Source of the DNA: Methanobrevibacter sp.
Lineage (GTDB): Archaea; Methanobacteriota; Methanobacteria; Methanobacteriales; Methanobacteriaceae
Length of the DNA stretch: 59,302 nt
Direction of reading: 5' to 3'
Assembly (NCBI GenBank): GCA_022775905.1
Contig: JALFJX010000008.1
Span: forward strand, 1 to 59,302
The notes under the pieces are model-generated. The model was not told where the DNA came from. It did no database searches and worked only from the letters and a program-made list of their open reading frames with translations. Every line of letters starts with the position of its first letter. The first letter of the stretch is position 1. Positions 44,640-53,701 of this stretch are shown here, one piece after another. The translations under genes and the position numbers were made by a program.

Positions 44640-46481
44640 ATGTTGCTTAATTTTGAGGAGAATGGGAATAACTTTTTTGTTTATAATATGGGTGATCTTG
44701 AAGCTCATATTGATTCTAAAGTTTATAATGTTCCTGAATTCACCAATAATTTCATTAAAAATAATGAAAAAATCAAGATTTGCGTAATGTATCCTGTTGA
44801 AAATGGGCAGAAGTTCGCTTTTCAATATATTAGTCCGTTTTTAGCAACTAATTATTTTAAAAGTTCACATGAAAAATTTCTTGGAAAATGCTGGGAAGAT
44901 GTTTTTCCATCTTGGGAGGAATTCATTAATCCTATTTTTAAAAAGGTCTATGCAACTCATGAAGAAGAAATTGCATATTGTCATTATTGTGATGGAGAAA
45001 TATTGATTTTTTCTCTTAAAATGACTATCAGCTATAATGATGATGGCACTTTAACAGTTTTGGATGAGGATTATATTGCTCAAGGCCAATTGGAAGAATT
45101 CAGTAATTTTAAAAAATCAGTAGCTCTTTTAGAAAAAAGAAATAAAACTGCATTCTACACATTATTTGATAATGGCAGATACTTTTGGAGTGAAGGTACT
45201 TATGAAATTCTTGAAAGGGAAGCAGAAATCGAAGATTCCAAACGTAATATTATTTTAGAGACAGTAATCCCCGAAGATCAATATAAAATTAAAAAAATAA
45301 AAGATAAATTGGAGGACTCCTCTGTAACTAAATATATGGAATCATTTAGGATTTTGGTTAATGGTAAAGTTAAAACATTGGGTTTTAGCATTACAAAAGA
45401 TTTTGATGAAAACCATTTTAAACATTTTTGTGATATAAAAGATATAACTGAAAAAACACTTAGAAATCAACAATTAGATATTCTTTTAGCTGTTGTAAAT
45501 GATATACAGAAATCCACATCTTTAGCGATTCAATATATGGATGCAGATGGCAAATTTCATTGGTCTGAAGAGACTTATGAACTAATTGACCGTGAACCTA
45601 GATGTGGTGATGAGGATATTAATATTTTTGATGAATATATTTATCCTGGGGATTTTGAAAAATTTAAGGATAAACTTGATAATTTAGATGATGATGAAGT
45701 TATAATTGATGAGTTTAGAATAATGACTGAATCTGGTGAAACTAAATATTTAAGAGGTGTTGTACATAAAATTTGTGATGATGAGGGTAATTTCCTTCGT
45801 TTAAGTATGTTTGCTCAAGATATTACAAAAGAAAAGGATTTTACTAATTATTTGATTAAAATAGACCGTGAAAAAACTGTTTTACTTCAAGAGGTTCATC
45901 ATCGTGTTAAAAACAATCTTCAAATAATCATGAGTTTCATCAACCTTGAAAAAAGATTTCACCGTGGAAATTATGAAAAAATCCTTGATATAACTGAAAG
46001 ACGTATTGAGTCACTTGCTTTAATCCATGAAAGGATTTATAAAGATGAAAACATGAATAATATGAATGTTCCAACATTCTTGGCGGATTTGGATAAACAA
46101 CTTCATCGTCGTTCAGAGGATGATGGAATTACTTTCATTCGTGAAGTTGATGAGAATTTAACATTTTCAATCAATATTGTGACTCCTTTGGCTTTAATTA
46201 TCAACGAATTGACTGTTAATACGTTTAAATATGCATTTGATAAAAATTCTAAAAATAAAACTATTTACAAATCTTTGGATCTGTTTGAAAAAGATGGACA
46301 AACTTTTTGTCAATTCAAATACCTTGATAATGGAATTGGTTTTCCTGAAGATTTTGATTTTGGAACTTTTGATGGATTAGGGTGGAAAATAATTGTTTCA
46401 CTTGCAGGTCAACTGGATGCGGAATATGAAATAATTAATGATGATGAAGTGGGAATTGTTTTAACATTTCCAGTCAATTAA
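44640..46481 (+). CDS. Soluble sensor histidine kinase (PAS, HisKA_2)
   Basis: The 613-residue protein has no membrane span, so it senses a cytoplasmic signal. There appear to be two or three PAS-like modules (for example RYFWSEGTYEILEREAE near 180-196, KFHWSEETYELIDREPR near 304-320). The phospho-acceptor is in LQEVHHRVKNNLQIIMSFINL near 417-437, the HisKA_2 type, and the ATPase domain follows (LIINELTVNTFKYAF N box; YLDNGIGFPEDF G box). GTGGGGGA precedes the ATG. No response-regulator gene is adjacent. Confidence 0.9.
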   Translation: MLLNFEENGNNFFVYNMGDLEAHIDSKVYNVPEFTNNFIKNNEKIKICVMYPVENGQKFAFQYISPFLATNYFKSSHEKFLGKCWEDVFPSWEEFINPIFKKVYATHEEEIAYCHYCDGEILIFSLKMTISYNDDGTLTVLDEDYIAQGQLEEFSNFKKSVALLEKRNKTAFYTLFDNGRYFWSEGTYEILEREAEIEDSKRNIILETVIPEDQYKIKKIKDKLEDSSVTKYMESFRILVNGKVKTLGFSITKDFDENHFKHFCDIKDITEKTLRNQQLDILLAVVNDIQKSTSLAIQYMDADGKFHWSEETYELIDREPRCGDEDINIFDEYIYPGDFEKFKDKLDNLDDDEVIIDEFRIMTESGETKYLRGVVHKICDDEGNFLRLSMFAQDITKEKDFTNYLIKIDREKTVLLQEVHHRVKNNLQIIMSFINLEKRFHRGNYEKILDITERRIESLALIHERIYKDENMNNMNVPTFLADLDKQLHRRSEDDGITFIREVDENLTFSINIVTPLALIINELTVNTFKYAFDKNSKNKTIYKSLDLFEKDGQTFCQFKYLDNGIGFPEDFDFGTFDGLGWKIIVSLAGQLDAEYEIINDDEVGIVLTFPVN

Positions 46482-46489
46482 TTCTTTTT

Positions 46490-47392
46490 TTAGTTAATTT
46501 TTAAGTATTCATAATACTCAAATAAAACATAAAATACTACAATTACTGCTATTAATGTCTCAATTGTTTGAATTGAAGATAATAATGTATTTGAACCTAC
46601 TATTTTTACAACACTTTTTGTTGCAAGGGCACTTATTACAAATGGAAATGTAAAAGCTGTAAAACTTGGATAAAACTCTAAAGTTCTATATTCAACTAGC
46701 TTATAGAATGCAAACATGTAAAATATGCATGCAAGGCAGTACAAAGCAATTAAAAATTCATTGAAAATTGCTGGTGCAGATGTTGTATATCCAACAATTA
46801 ATATGCTGAATAATGCTGTATAAATGCAAGTTGTTGGTTTATTCATATTAGGAATTTCTGGATACTTTACATATCTGTATAACATTAATGGTAATGTTAC
46901 AATCATGGAAATAAATCCTATAATCATACATATGAATCCAATTTCTTGAAGTCCATGTGCTGGTGCAGTAATGGCTCCCATTGTTATTCCAACATACACA
47001 ATCCAGTAGGTAGGGTAGACTGTCGAAATATCGAAATTACGTATGATAAAATAATAAGTAAAGTAAATTATTAGTAAAATATGTAAGATAATTCCAATTA
47101 TCCATAGGATATGTGAAATGTTTGGTATGAATCCTATAGTATATGTAGATAGAAGCATCAAACTCATTGAAAAAGTACCTGAACTACTTGCAATTACAAT
47201 ATTTTTAAAATCATTTCTAACATCTTCTTGGTATAAAATGACTTTAAGAATTAATAAAATAATAATTATTGCACCCATTGCTCCAAATAAATATCTGACA
47301 TTGGGATTCATATCCTGCAATAAATTGCCTAATGACAATAAAGCGAGAGCTAGGCCTGAAATTGGTATGGGTAACTTTTTAATGAGATTCAT
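46490..47392 (-). CDS. TDT-family transporter (tellurite-resistance/dicarboxylate type)
   Basis: The 300-residue protein has about ten spans and matches the TDT/SLAC1 superfamily (start KLPIPISGLALALLSLGNLL; VIASSSGTFSMSLMLL near 65-80). Relatives move dicarboxylates, small anions or export tellurite-linked substrates. No motif visible here tells the substrate. It lies directly after the TatD-like gene on the same strand. Confidence 0.82.
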   Translation of the reverse strand: MNLIKKLPIPISGLALALLSLGNLLQDMNPNVRYLFGAMGAIIIILLILKVILYQEDVRNDFKNIVIASSSGTFSMSLMLLSTYTIGFIPNISHILWIIGIILHILLIIYFTYYFIIRNFDISTVYPTYWIVYVGITMGAITAPAHGLQEIGFICMIIGFISMIVTLPLMLYRYVKYPEIPNMNKPTTCIYTALFSILIVGYTTSAPAIFNEFLIALYCLACIFYMFAFYKLVEYRTLEFYPSFTAFTFPFVISALATKSVVKIVGSNTLLSSIQTIETLIAVIVVFYVLFEYYEYLKIN

Positions 47393-47398
47393 ATTTAT

Positions 47399-48154
47399 CT
47401 AAATTTTAAAATAGTTTTGAGCATTCTTATGGGAGATTTTTTCAATGTCTCCTTTTTTAAATCCAAGTCTAGTTAATTCCCTAACTGTTTTTGCAACAGA
47501 CAAATGATCTGAAGGTTTGTTACTCATATCACTGTTTAAAAGAAAGTTATCAAATCCGTAATTATCTAAAATATCAATGGCACCATTGACATCAAGTTTC
47601 TGTGGCTGAACTGTTAATCCAAGCATATAATCATTATCAATAACTTCTCCGATGACATCTGAATTAATATGATCGATAACTGCCTGTGATTCATCTAAAT
47701 GTTGTGGTACAATATCTAAAATTACTTTTAGAACTTCTAATTTGTTTTTTCTGGGTGTGTGGATGATGACTTTTGAGTTTGTCTCCTCTGCAATGTCCAA
47801 TTGTTTTTTGAATATTTCTATTTCTAAATCTGTCAAATCTTCAAGACCGATTTCTCCAATAGCTACAATCTGTTTGTTTTCAATCCATTTGTACATTTCA
47901 TCAAAAATCATTTGTGGGTTTTCAATGCAGTTTGTTGGATGAATTCCTAAAGCCACTTTTAAATCTAACCCATATTGTGATGCTCTTTTTGTATCATATT
48001 CTAAAATTCTGTTCAAATGGTTTAATAAAATGTTTTCAGCATCAATTTTATACGGATAATAACTACATGTTATTGCACTATCAATTCCTGATAAGTACAT
48101 TTCTTTAAAATCTTCACCACTTCTTGCATCAGCATGGATATGTGTATCAATCAT
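47399..48154 (-). CDS. TatD-related metal-dependent hydrolase
   Basis: About 251 residues. The TatD-type amidohydrolase shows MIDTHIHADAR at the N-terminus (His-x-His), ALGIHPTNC near 75-83, AIGEIGLEDL near 103-112 with the metal Glu, KVIIHTPRKN near 129-138 and a late NSDMS near 215-219. The start is ATG 48154, preceded by AGTGAT, not the TTG at 48169. It is more distant from classical TatD than the gene at 31822. Likely a phosphoesterase or amidohydrolase; substrate unknown. Confidence 0.8.
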   Translation of the reverse strand: MIDTHIHADARSGEDFKEMYLSGIDSAITCSYYPYKIDAENILLNHLNRILEYDTKRASQYGLDLKVALGIHPTNCIENPQMIFDEMYKWIENKQIVAIGEIGLEDLTDLEIEIFKKQLDIAEETNSKVIIHTPRKNKLEVLKVILDIVPQHLDESQAVIDHINSDVIGEVIDNDYMLGLTVQPQKLDVNGAIDILDNYGFDNFLLNSDMSNKPSDHLSVAKTVRELTRLGFKKGDIEKISHKNAQNYFKI

Positions 48155-48214
48155 ATAAATCACTTCCAATATTAATTTTATTTTTTTTATTTAAAAAATA
48201 ACTGTATTCTGATT

Positions 48215-48673
48215 TTAATCCCAAAATTCTTTTACTTTTGGATATTCTTTGATAATATTCTCCTTTTCAATTATTTCAAAGCCATCATAACTGAATCTTG
48301 GAACGGTTATACATGTTAAAAAACAGCCGTCTGATGCATTTTCTGTGAGTCTTGATGCAAAAATTTCGCCTTTTTTGAATAGAACTGTCGGTTCTGCATT
48401 TTTTCCAATACCGCAATATTTTATGTTTAATTTACCTTCAAGGTTAATTACCCAAAGTTCTATTGTTGATCCAGCATTGTAACTCCAGTATTCATCACAA
48501 TCAATTTTATGGAATTCTGTTTTCTCACCTGGGGATACATAGTAATAGATAAATCCTGAAGGGTGTCTTTTATCTTCATTTATATCATCATTGCATTCTA
48601 TAAACATTCCATTTTCTTCGTGTTTTTGCATTTCGTATTTTTTAACTAGTTCCTTTGCTGTGACTTGTTTCAT
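48215..48673 (-). CDS. Cupin-family (DUF985) protein
   Basis: The 152-residue protein matches the DUF985 cupin family: GFIYYYVSPGEKTEFHKIDCDEYWSYNAGSTIELWVI near 40-76 gives the metal-site His and Glu, with a second motif near 107-115. Cupins of this type may bind sugar phosphates or act as isomerases, but no role is proven to me. It is divergent from the regulator at 48855, with an inverted repeat between them. Confidence 0.85.
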   Translation of the reverse strand: MKQVTAKELVKKYEMQKHEENGMFIECNDDINEDKRHPSGFIYYYVSPGEKTEFHKIDCDEYWSYNAGSTIELWVINLEGKLNIKYCGIGKNAEPTVLFKKGEIFASRLTENASDGCFLTCITVPRFSYDGFEIIEKENIIKEYPKVKEFWD

Positions 48674-48757
48674 AAGAGTATATTTTTTTCTAATTTTATT
48701 TTAAATTTCTTTTATTTTGTAAAAATAACAATGTATTCTGTTTTTATTTAAATTTTT

Positions 48758-48791
48758 TTGAAGTGTTACTTTTCACATTTTCTCACTTCAA
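48758..48791. promoter_or_regulatory. Inverted repeat before regulator and cupin genes
   Basis: TTGAAGTG at 48758-48765 pairs with CACTTCAA at 48784-48791. It lies directly upstream of a TATA-like TTTATATTTTTT (48796-48807) that would drive the regulator gene. The location between two divergent genes, one encoding a DNA-binding protein, is that of an operator. Confidence 0.45.
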
Positions 48792-48854
48792 GAGATTTTA
48801 TATTTTTTAGTATTAAGAATTAATGGTATAAGTAATACTCGATTGGTGATTATT

Positions 48855-49631
48855 TTGGAAAAAAATGAAAACTATTTAGAAAGTTATGATTCTGTTTCAG
48901 AAGAAGTAAAATATCTCTCTAATTCAATAATTAGATTAAAGATATTGGCAACATTATACAAGTGTCCATTAAATATGAAAGACATAAATACCATCACATC
49001 ATTAAGTTACAGTTCAATATCCAGTAATTTACATAATTTGGAGCTAAAAGGACATGTATACAGAGAGCACAATAAGTATTTTTTATCAAATTCCACTAAA
49101 CTTGAAATTGAACAAGTCTTGAAATTAAGCAATCTATTGGATTTATTGGATGAATTCTTTAATATTTTGGATAAGCATCTTGTTGGTATGATTCCAAATC
49201 AGTCAGTTGCCGAGTTATATTTGCTTGGCAATGCTCGTCTCATTGAATCAGATGGAGTTGATGTATATAGAATTTATAAATTCATTGAAGAATCATTGGA
49301 TTCTGCAGAAGAGGTTAAATGTATTCTACCGTTTTTTTATGAAAATTTCAATGATAAATTAAATGATTTAGTGAAAAACAATAAACCTGTTGATGTAATG
49401 GTTCCTTTAAGTCTTTTTGAAGTTTTTGATGAAAAATCTAAAATTGAAAACTTATCTTTTTTTAATGGTGAGAAGACATTTTTACTAATCATCACAAACG
49501 AGTTGATGATTTTGGGGTTATTTAAGGAAGATGGTTATTTTGATCAGAATAGATTATTGACTTCTAAAAATAGTGATTCAATAAAATGGGCTAATAATCT
49601 ATTTGAAAATTTTAAAATTGAAAATAAATGA
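48855..49631 (+). CDS. FilR1/DUF1724-type transcriptional regulator
   Basis: About 258 residues. The N-terminal winged helix (SNSIIRLKILATLYKCPLNMKDINTITSLSYSSISSNLHNLELKG) is followed by a larger domain of the methanogen DUF1724/FilR1 type (EEVKCILPFFYENFND; KPVDVMVPLSLFEVFDEK; FLLIITNELMILGLF). The start is TTG 48855, four bases after GGTGAT; the earlier TTG at 48843 overlaps that site. Its ligand is unknown. The divergent cupin gene is a likely target. Confidence 0.82.
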   Translation: MEKNENYLESYDSVSEEVKYLSNSIIRLKILATLYKCPLNMKDINTITSLSYSSISSNLHNLELKGHVYREHNKYFLSNSTKLEIEQVLKLSNLLDLLDEFFNILDKHLVGMIPNQSVAELYLLGNARLIESDGVDVYRIYKFIEESLDSAEEVKCILPFFYENFNDKLNDLVKNNKPVDVMVPLSLFEVFDEKSKIENLSFFNGEKTFLLIITNELMILGLFKEDGYFDQNRLLTSKNSDSIKWANNLFENFKIENK

Positions 49632-49640
49632 GTTTTAAAC

Positions 49641-51335
49641 TCATTTATAATATTTTTCTACGTAATCGGCTAATTCATCTATTGGAATTCTTTCTTGAGC
49701 TTCTGTATCTCTGTCTCTGACGGTTACTTGGTTATCTTCTAAGGTATCAAAGTCAACAGTAACAGCAAGAGGGATACCAATTTCATCAGCTCTAGCATAT
49801 CTTTTACCAATAGTTCCTGTAGCATCGTATTCTACTTTAAATCCGTTCATTCTGAACTGTTCAGTTAATTCCTGAGCAATTTCACGTGGTCCTTCTTTGT
49901 TAACAAGAGGGAAAATTCCAAGTTGGACAGGAGCTACAGTTTTATTGAATTTGAAGTAGTCTTTTCCTTCAGTTTCAGTAAAGGAATGTAATAAAACGGA
50001 GTAGGTAATACGATCAATACCAAATGATGGTTCAATAACATGTGGAATGATTTTCTCACCGGTTATTTCTTCCTCAACATCTTCAAAGATAAGTAAATCT
50101 TCCGGTACTTCATATACTTTGTCCAATTCTACTGTAAATTTACCGTCAGATTCAATTGCAGCTTTGATATCTTCAACATCTGCTGCTTCAATAGCTTGTT
50201 TTACTTTAGGTGAATCTCCTTTGAATATTGGTCCGAATTTAGATAAGTTAGGTTTAACAACAGTTTTTTGAACTTTTTTAGGTTCATCATATTCTATGAA
50301 TACGTTTAATTCATCATTACTGTATTTTGAGTGGGAAGTTAAATCGTATGCTCCTCTATCTGCAATTCCGATGATTTCAACCCAACCGTATTTATCGGTT
50401 TTAACTTCAACATCCCAGCAGTCAAGTGCATAGTGAGCCATTTCTCCTGCTAAGTGTTGTCTGAATCTTAAAACATCTTCAGGAATACCGATTTCGGTTA
50501 AGAATTTACGAGCTAAGTATAATTGGTATATTAACATTTCGTTAGCTACGATTCCTTTGTCAAGTGCTTCACGTGCAGTAATTTCCAAAGGTTCTAAATC
50601 TTTTTCCTGAACTTCTTGTGAGTTTAAGCGTAATACCACATCTTCAATTTGGGAGAATTTTGGATGTGTTTTTTCTTGCGGGTTTAAAAAGATTTCTGCT
50701 TCTGCTTGTGTGAACTCTCTAAGTCTGATAACTCCTTGTCTTGGTGAAATTTCATTTCTGTATGCTTTACCAAGTTGTACTGCTCCAAATGGGAGTTTTC
50801 CTCTGAAAAATCTTTCTAAACGTTTGAATAAAATGAAGATTCCTTGTGCAGTTTCAGGCCTCATGTAACCTACTTTATCCCCTTTAGCACCGATTTCGGT
50901 TTTAAACATTAAGTTGTAGTTCCAGATGTTTGATAACTTACCGCCACATTCTGGACATGTAATGTTATTGTCAATAACGATTTGGTCAAGTTCTTCGTTT
51001 TCAAGGCTTTCTACGTCTTTGCCAATTGCATCTTCAATGATGTGATCTGCTCTGAAAACTTCTCCACAACTTTCACATTTACACATTGGATCGGTAAAGT
51101 TGTCAACGTGTCCGGATGCTTTTAAAACTTCTTTAGGCATTACGGTTGGTCCTTCGATTTCGTAAAATCCTTCACCGGAAACGTATTGTTTTCTCCATTT
51201 TTGCATAATGTTATTTTTTAGGCTTGCTCCAAGAGGTCCGTAATCGGTAAATCCGGATACTCCGGAGTAAATTTCAAAAGATGGCCATAAAAATCCTCTT
51301 TTTGCACTAATATTTGACATTTTATCATGATTCAT
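49641..51335 (-). CDS. glyS: Glycyl-tRNA synthetase (archaeal type)
   Basis: About 564 residues, matching the archaeal/eukaryal homodimeric class II enzyme. KRGFLWPSFEIYSGVSGFTDYGPLG near the N-terminus is motif 1, FRNEISPRQGVIRLREFTQAE-type residues near 197-216 are motif 2, and IEPSFGIDRITYSVL near 437-451 is motif 3. A zinc-binding insertion (CKCESCGEVF, CPECGG) is present. The anticodon-binding domain is C-terminal. The start is ATG 51335, seven bases after GGAGAT. It is the last gene of the tfrB operon. Confidence 0.96.
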   Translation of the reverse strand: MNHDKMSNISAKRGFLWPSFEIYSGVSGFTDYGPLGASLKNNIMQKWRKQYVSGEGFYEIEGPTVMPKEVLKASGHVDNFTDPMCKCESCGEVFRADHIIEDAIGKDVESLENEELDQIVIDNNITCPECGGKLSNIWNYNLMFKTEIGAKGDKVGYMRPETAQGIFILFKRLERFFRGKLPFGAVQLGKAYRNEISPRQGVIRLREFTQAEAEIFLNPQEKTHPKFSQIEDVVLRLNSQEVQEKDLEPLEITAREALDKGIVANEMLIYQLYLARKFLTEIGIPEDVLRFRQHLAGEMAHYALDCWDVEVKTDKYGWVEIIGIADRGAYDLTSHSKYSNDELNVFIEYDEPKKVQKTVVKPNLSKFGPIFKGDSPKVKQAIEAADVEDIKAAIESDGKFTVELDKVYEVPEDLLIFEDVEEEITGEKIIPHVIEPSFGIDRITYSVLLHSFTETEGKDYFKFNKTVAPVQLGIFPLVNKEGPREIAQELTEQFRMNGFKVEYDATGTIGKRYARADEIGIPLAVTVDFDTLEDNQVTVRDRDTEAQERIPIDELADYVEKYYK

Positions 51336-51351
51336 AAATATTATCTCCAAT

Positions 51352-51936
51352 TTATTTTTTTAATTCGTAGTCTAATTTGACTCTACTACTTTCAGGACTG
51401 GTTTGTCCCATATATTTACTTTGTCTGTCAGGGTGTCCGTAAGGAACTTCTGATGGGGTGGTCATGGTTTCGAATACGATTTGACATACTCTTTGACCAG
51501 GGTATAATGCTACTGGCATTGCACCGATATTGGATATTTCTAAGGTGATTTTTCCTTCAAAACCAGGATCAATGAAACCTGCGGTAACGTGCATTGTAAC
51601 ACCAAGTCTTCCCATACTTGAACGACCTTCTACTCTTGCAACTAAATCATCAGGTACTTTAACATACTCTAATGTAGTAGCGAGTGCAAATTCATTAGGG
51701 TGAATGATAAATGCTTCGCCTTCTTCGACAGTAGTTGATTCCATGTAGGATGCAATGTCTTCTTCATCTTTGGGATCAATGTATGGTTTTCTAATAACTT
51801 TAAATACTTTAAATTCATCCCCTAATCTCATATCAACAGAAGATGGTTGTATTTGTTTTTCATCTAAAAGAGGTTCAATACTAATTTTACCTTCTTTTAA
51901 ACATTTTTTTATGTCTTCATCGCTTAAAATTGCCAT
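51352..51936 (-). CDS. dcd: dCTP deaminase (possibly bifunctional dUTPase)
   Basis: About 194 residues. The dUTPase-fold trimer protein shows QPSSVDMRLGDEFKVF near 30-45, VEGRSSMGRLGVTMHVTAGFIDPGFEGKITLEI near 103-135 (with the catalytic Glu) and GQRVCQIVFE. It deaminates dCTP for dTMP supply; the Methanocaldococcus homologue does deamination and dUTP hydrolysis. The start is ATG 51936, with GTGA just upstream, not the GTG at 51945. Confidence 0.93.
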   Translation of the reverse strand: MAILSDEDIKKCLKEGKISIEPLLDEKQIQPSSVDMRLGDEFKVFKVIRKPYIDPKDEEDIASYMESTTVEEGEAFIIHPNEFALATTLEYVKVPDDLVARVEGRSSMGRLGVTMHVTAGFIDPGFEGKITLEISNIGAMPVALYPGQRVCQIVFETMTTPSEVPYGHPDRQSKYMGQTSPESSRVKLDYELKK

Positions 51937-51957
51937 TTTATTCACACAAACAAGTTT

Positions 51958-52788
51958 TTATAAATCTTTTATTTTGATTAAATCATCAATTCTATTAACT
52001 ATATTATCAATAGTTTTTGCAGTATAATCTATTGAAATAGCATCAAATTTACAAGTATTAACACAAAGGCCACAACCTCTGCATATATTATTGTCAATAG
52101 TAATTTTATTATTCTCTAAACTTATTGCTTGATACATACAGATTTCATCTAAACATTTCATACAGAGTTTACAGTTGTCTTCATGAAGTTTTACCTCAAC
52201 ACCATCAAGCTTTTCTAGTTTATCGCTAATATCGTCATCTAAATTTGGATAAACTTTCCATAAACAACAACAAGGACAGCAATGACAGATTGTTAGAAGT
52301 CCTTTTCCAGGGCGTATGTTCATCCATACGGTATCAATTTTATTTCTTCCAATAATATGGGTTAATCCAGCTGCATCAGCCCTGTCTATCTGTGCTAATG
52401 CTTCTTCAACTGTAGCTTTCTTACCAATATGTTCTGGAATTTTCATAGCAGTTGGGCCAAGGAAAATGCATCCTATGTCATGAGGATAATCCTCACAGCC
52501 GTTTGATTCCCTACAAAGACATGTGTTCATAATGACGATGTCTTTGTTACGTTTAACAACTTCTTTAATAATTTCAGTTGGTAAAAATTCAGAACCCTCT
52601 GATTCTATCTTTTTATTAATGTTAATTGTATTTGGCACAACTACGATTTCATCTTCGTCAAAAAGGAATTTATCAATTGCTTTTTTGTAGATTTCGGATT
52701 TTTTTGTAATCTCTGCTATCCAAAATCTCCAGTTGAAAATGTATTTGAGAGTAAATCTACTAATGTCTACAAATCTAGGACGTCTCAT
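51958..52788 (-). CDS. Cys-rich Fe-S protein with two ferredoxin motifs
   Basis: The 276-residue protein is very rich in Cys. After an N-terminal helical part it has CLCRESNGCEDYPHDIGC near 91-108, then the unusual run CHCCPCCC near 175-182, and finally two ferredoxin-like motifs (CKLCMKCLDEIC near 212-223; CRGCGLCVNTC near 238-248). The last two should bind [4Fe-4S] clusters; the middle clusters may bind a further Fe-S site. It starts at an ATG that overlaps the TrmJ stop and lies in the tfrB operon, suggesting electron transfer. Confidence 0.82.
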   Translation of the reverse strand: MRRPRFVDISRFTLKYIFNWRFWIAEITKKSEIYKKAIDKFLFDEDEIVVVPNTININKKIESEGSEFLPTEIIKEVVKRNKDIVIMNTCLCRESNGCEDYPHDIGCIFLGPTAMKIPEHIGKKATVEEALAQIDRADAAGLTHIIGRNKIDTVWMNIRPGKGLLTICHCCPCCCLWKVYPNLDDDISDKLEKLDGVEVKLHEDNCKLCMKCLDEICMYQAISLENNKITIDNNICRGCGLCVNTCKFDAISIDYTAKTIDNIVNRIDDLIKIKDL

Positions 52789-53693
52789 TGTTCACCAAGT
52801 TTATTTTTCAATCGTCTTAATATGCCTTTAAAGGTGTGTACTTCTCTGGAAGTAATGAATGCTCTAGAAATGATGTTATTGAAAGTTTTAAGACCATTTC
52901 TTTTCTTATGGTCGGGAATATCCAAACTATTGATTATCTCACGCATGTCATTTAATAAGTATTCTTTTTCTAAATCGGTACTTTCATCAAGTCCTTCAGC
53001 ACCATATTCATGTTTGTTTTTAAACAATTCATAAAATATGATTGCCGCTGCATGTGAGATATTTAATATTGGGTAAGTGGGATCAGTTGGAATTGAAACA
53101 CAAATGTCGCAATCAGCGATTTCATTATTTGTAAGTCCATTTCCTTCTCTTCCAAATAATATTGCAATTTTATTTGAAACATTCATTGAACTACCAAGTT
53201 CCTCAGGTCTGATTGGGATTCTTGATAGGTTGTAACTTCCACCGGCCATTCCGGTTGAAGCAACTTTAAAATCAATTCTATGAGTTTGATAGAAATCATC
53301 CAATGTAGGGAATATCATTGCATTTTCAACAATGTATTTTCCGTGTGTAGCTTGATAATATGCTTCTTCGGTTAATGTAGGTGGATTGATTAATACTAAA
53401 TTTTTCAATCCAAAGTTTGCCATGGTTCTTGCAAGAAAACCAATATTTCCAGGAGTTTCACATTCAACAAAAACAATGTAAATGTTTTCTTTAAAAAGAG
53501 TGACTTCTCTTTCTTCTTGCTCTTTAATTAATTTTGCTCTTGCAGTTCCTCGGGATTGACCAGTTGATTTAGCTTTTTTTGTGGAAGTTGATTTTTTCTC
53601 ACTTTTGGATTCTTCCTTTTCTTCAGGTGAATTCAAAGAAGTATTTTCAACTACTTTTTCTTCACTGACTGCAGTATCTCCTATCTTAATCAA
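52785..53693 (-). CDS. trmJ: TrmJ/SpoU-type RNA 2'-O-methyltransferase
   Basis: The 302-residue SPOUT methyltransferase shows VFVECETPGNIGFLARTMANFGLKNLVLINPP near 74-105, ILFGREGNGLTNNEIADCDI near 176-195 and the knot motif SIPTDPTYPILNISHAAAIIFYEL near 198-221. It likely methylates the ribose at tRNA position 32, as archaeal TrmJ does. It has a Lys/Ser-rich N-terminal extension of about 60 residues. The start is uncertain: the only early candidate is TTG 53693, which directly abuts GGAG. Confidence 0.87.
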   Translation of the reverse strand: MIKIGDTAVSEEKVVENTSLNSPEEKEESKSEKKSTSTKKAKSTGQSRGTARAKLIKEQEEREVTLFKENIYIVFVECETPGNIGFLARTMANFGLKNLVLINPPTLTEEAYYQATHGKYIVENAMIFPTLDDFYQTHRIDFKVASTGMAGGSYNLSRIPIRPEELGSSMNVSNKIAILFGREGNGLTNNEIADCDICVSIPTDPTYPILNISHAAAIIFYELFKNKHEYGAEGLDESTDLEKEYLLNDMREIINSLDIPDHKKRNGLKTFNNIISRAFITSREVHTFKGILRRLKNKLGEQ

Positions 53694-53701
53694 CTCCTAA
53701 T

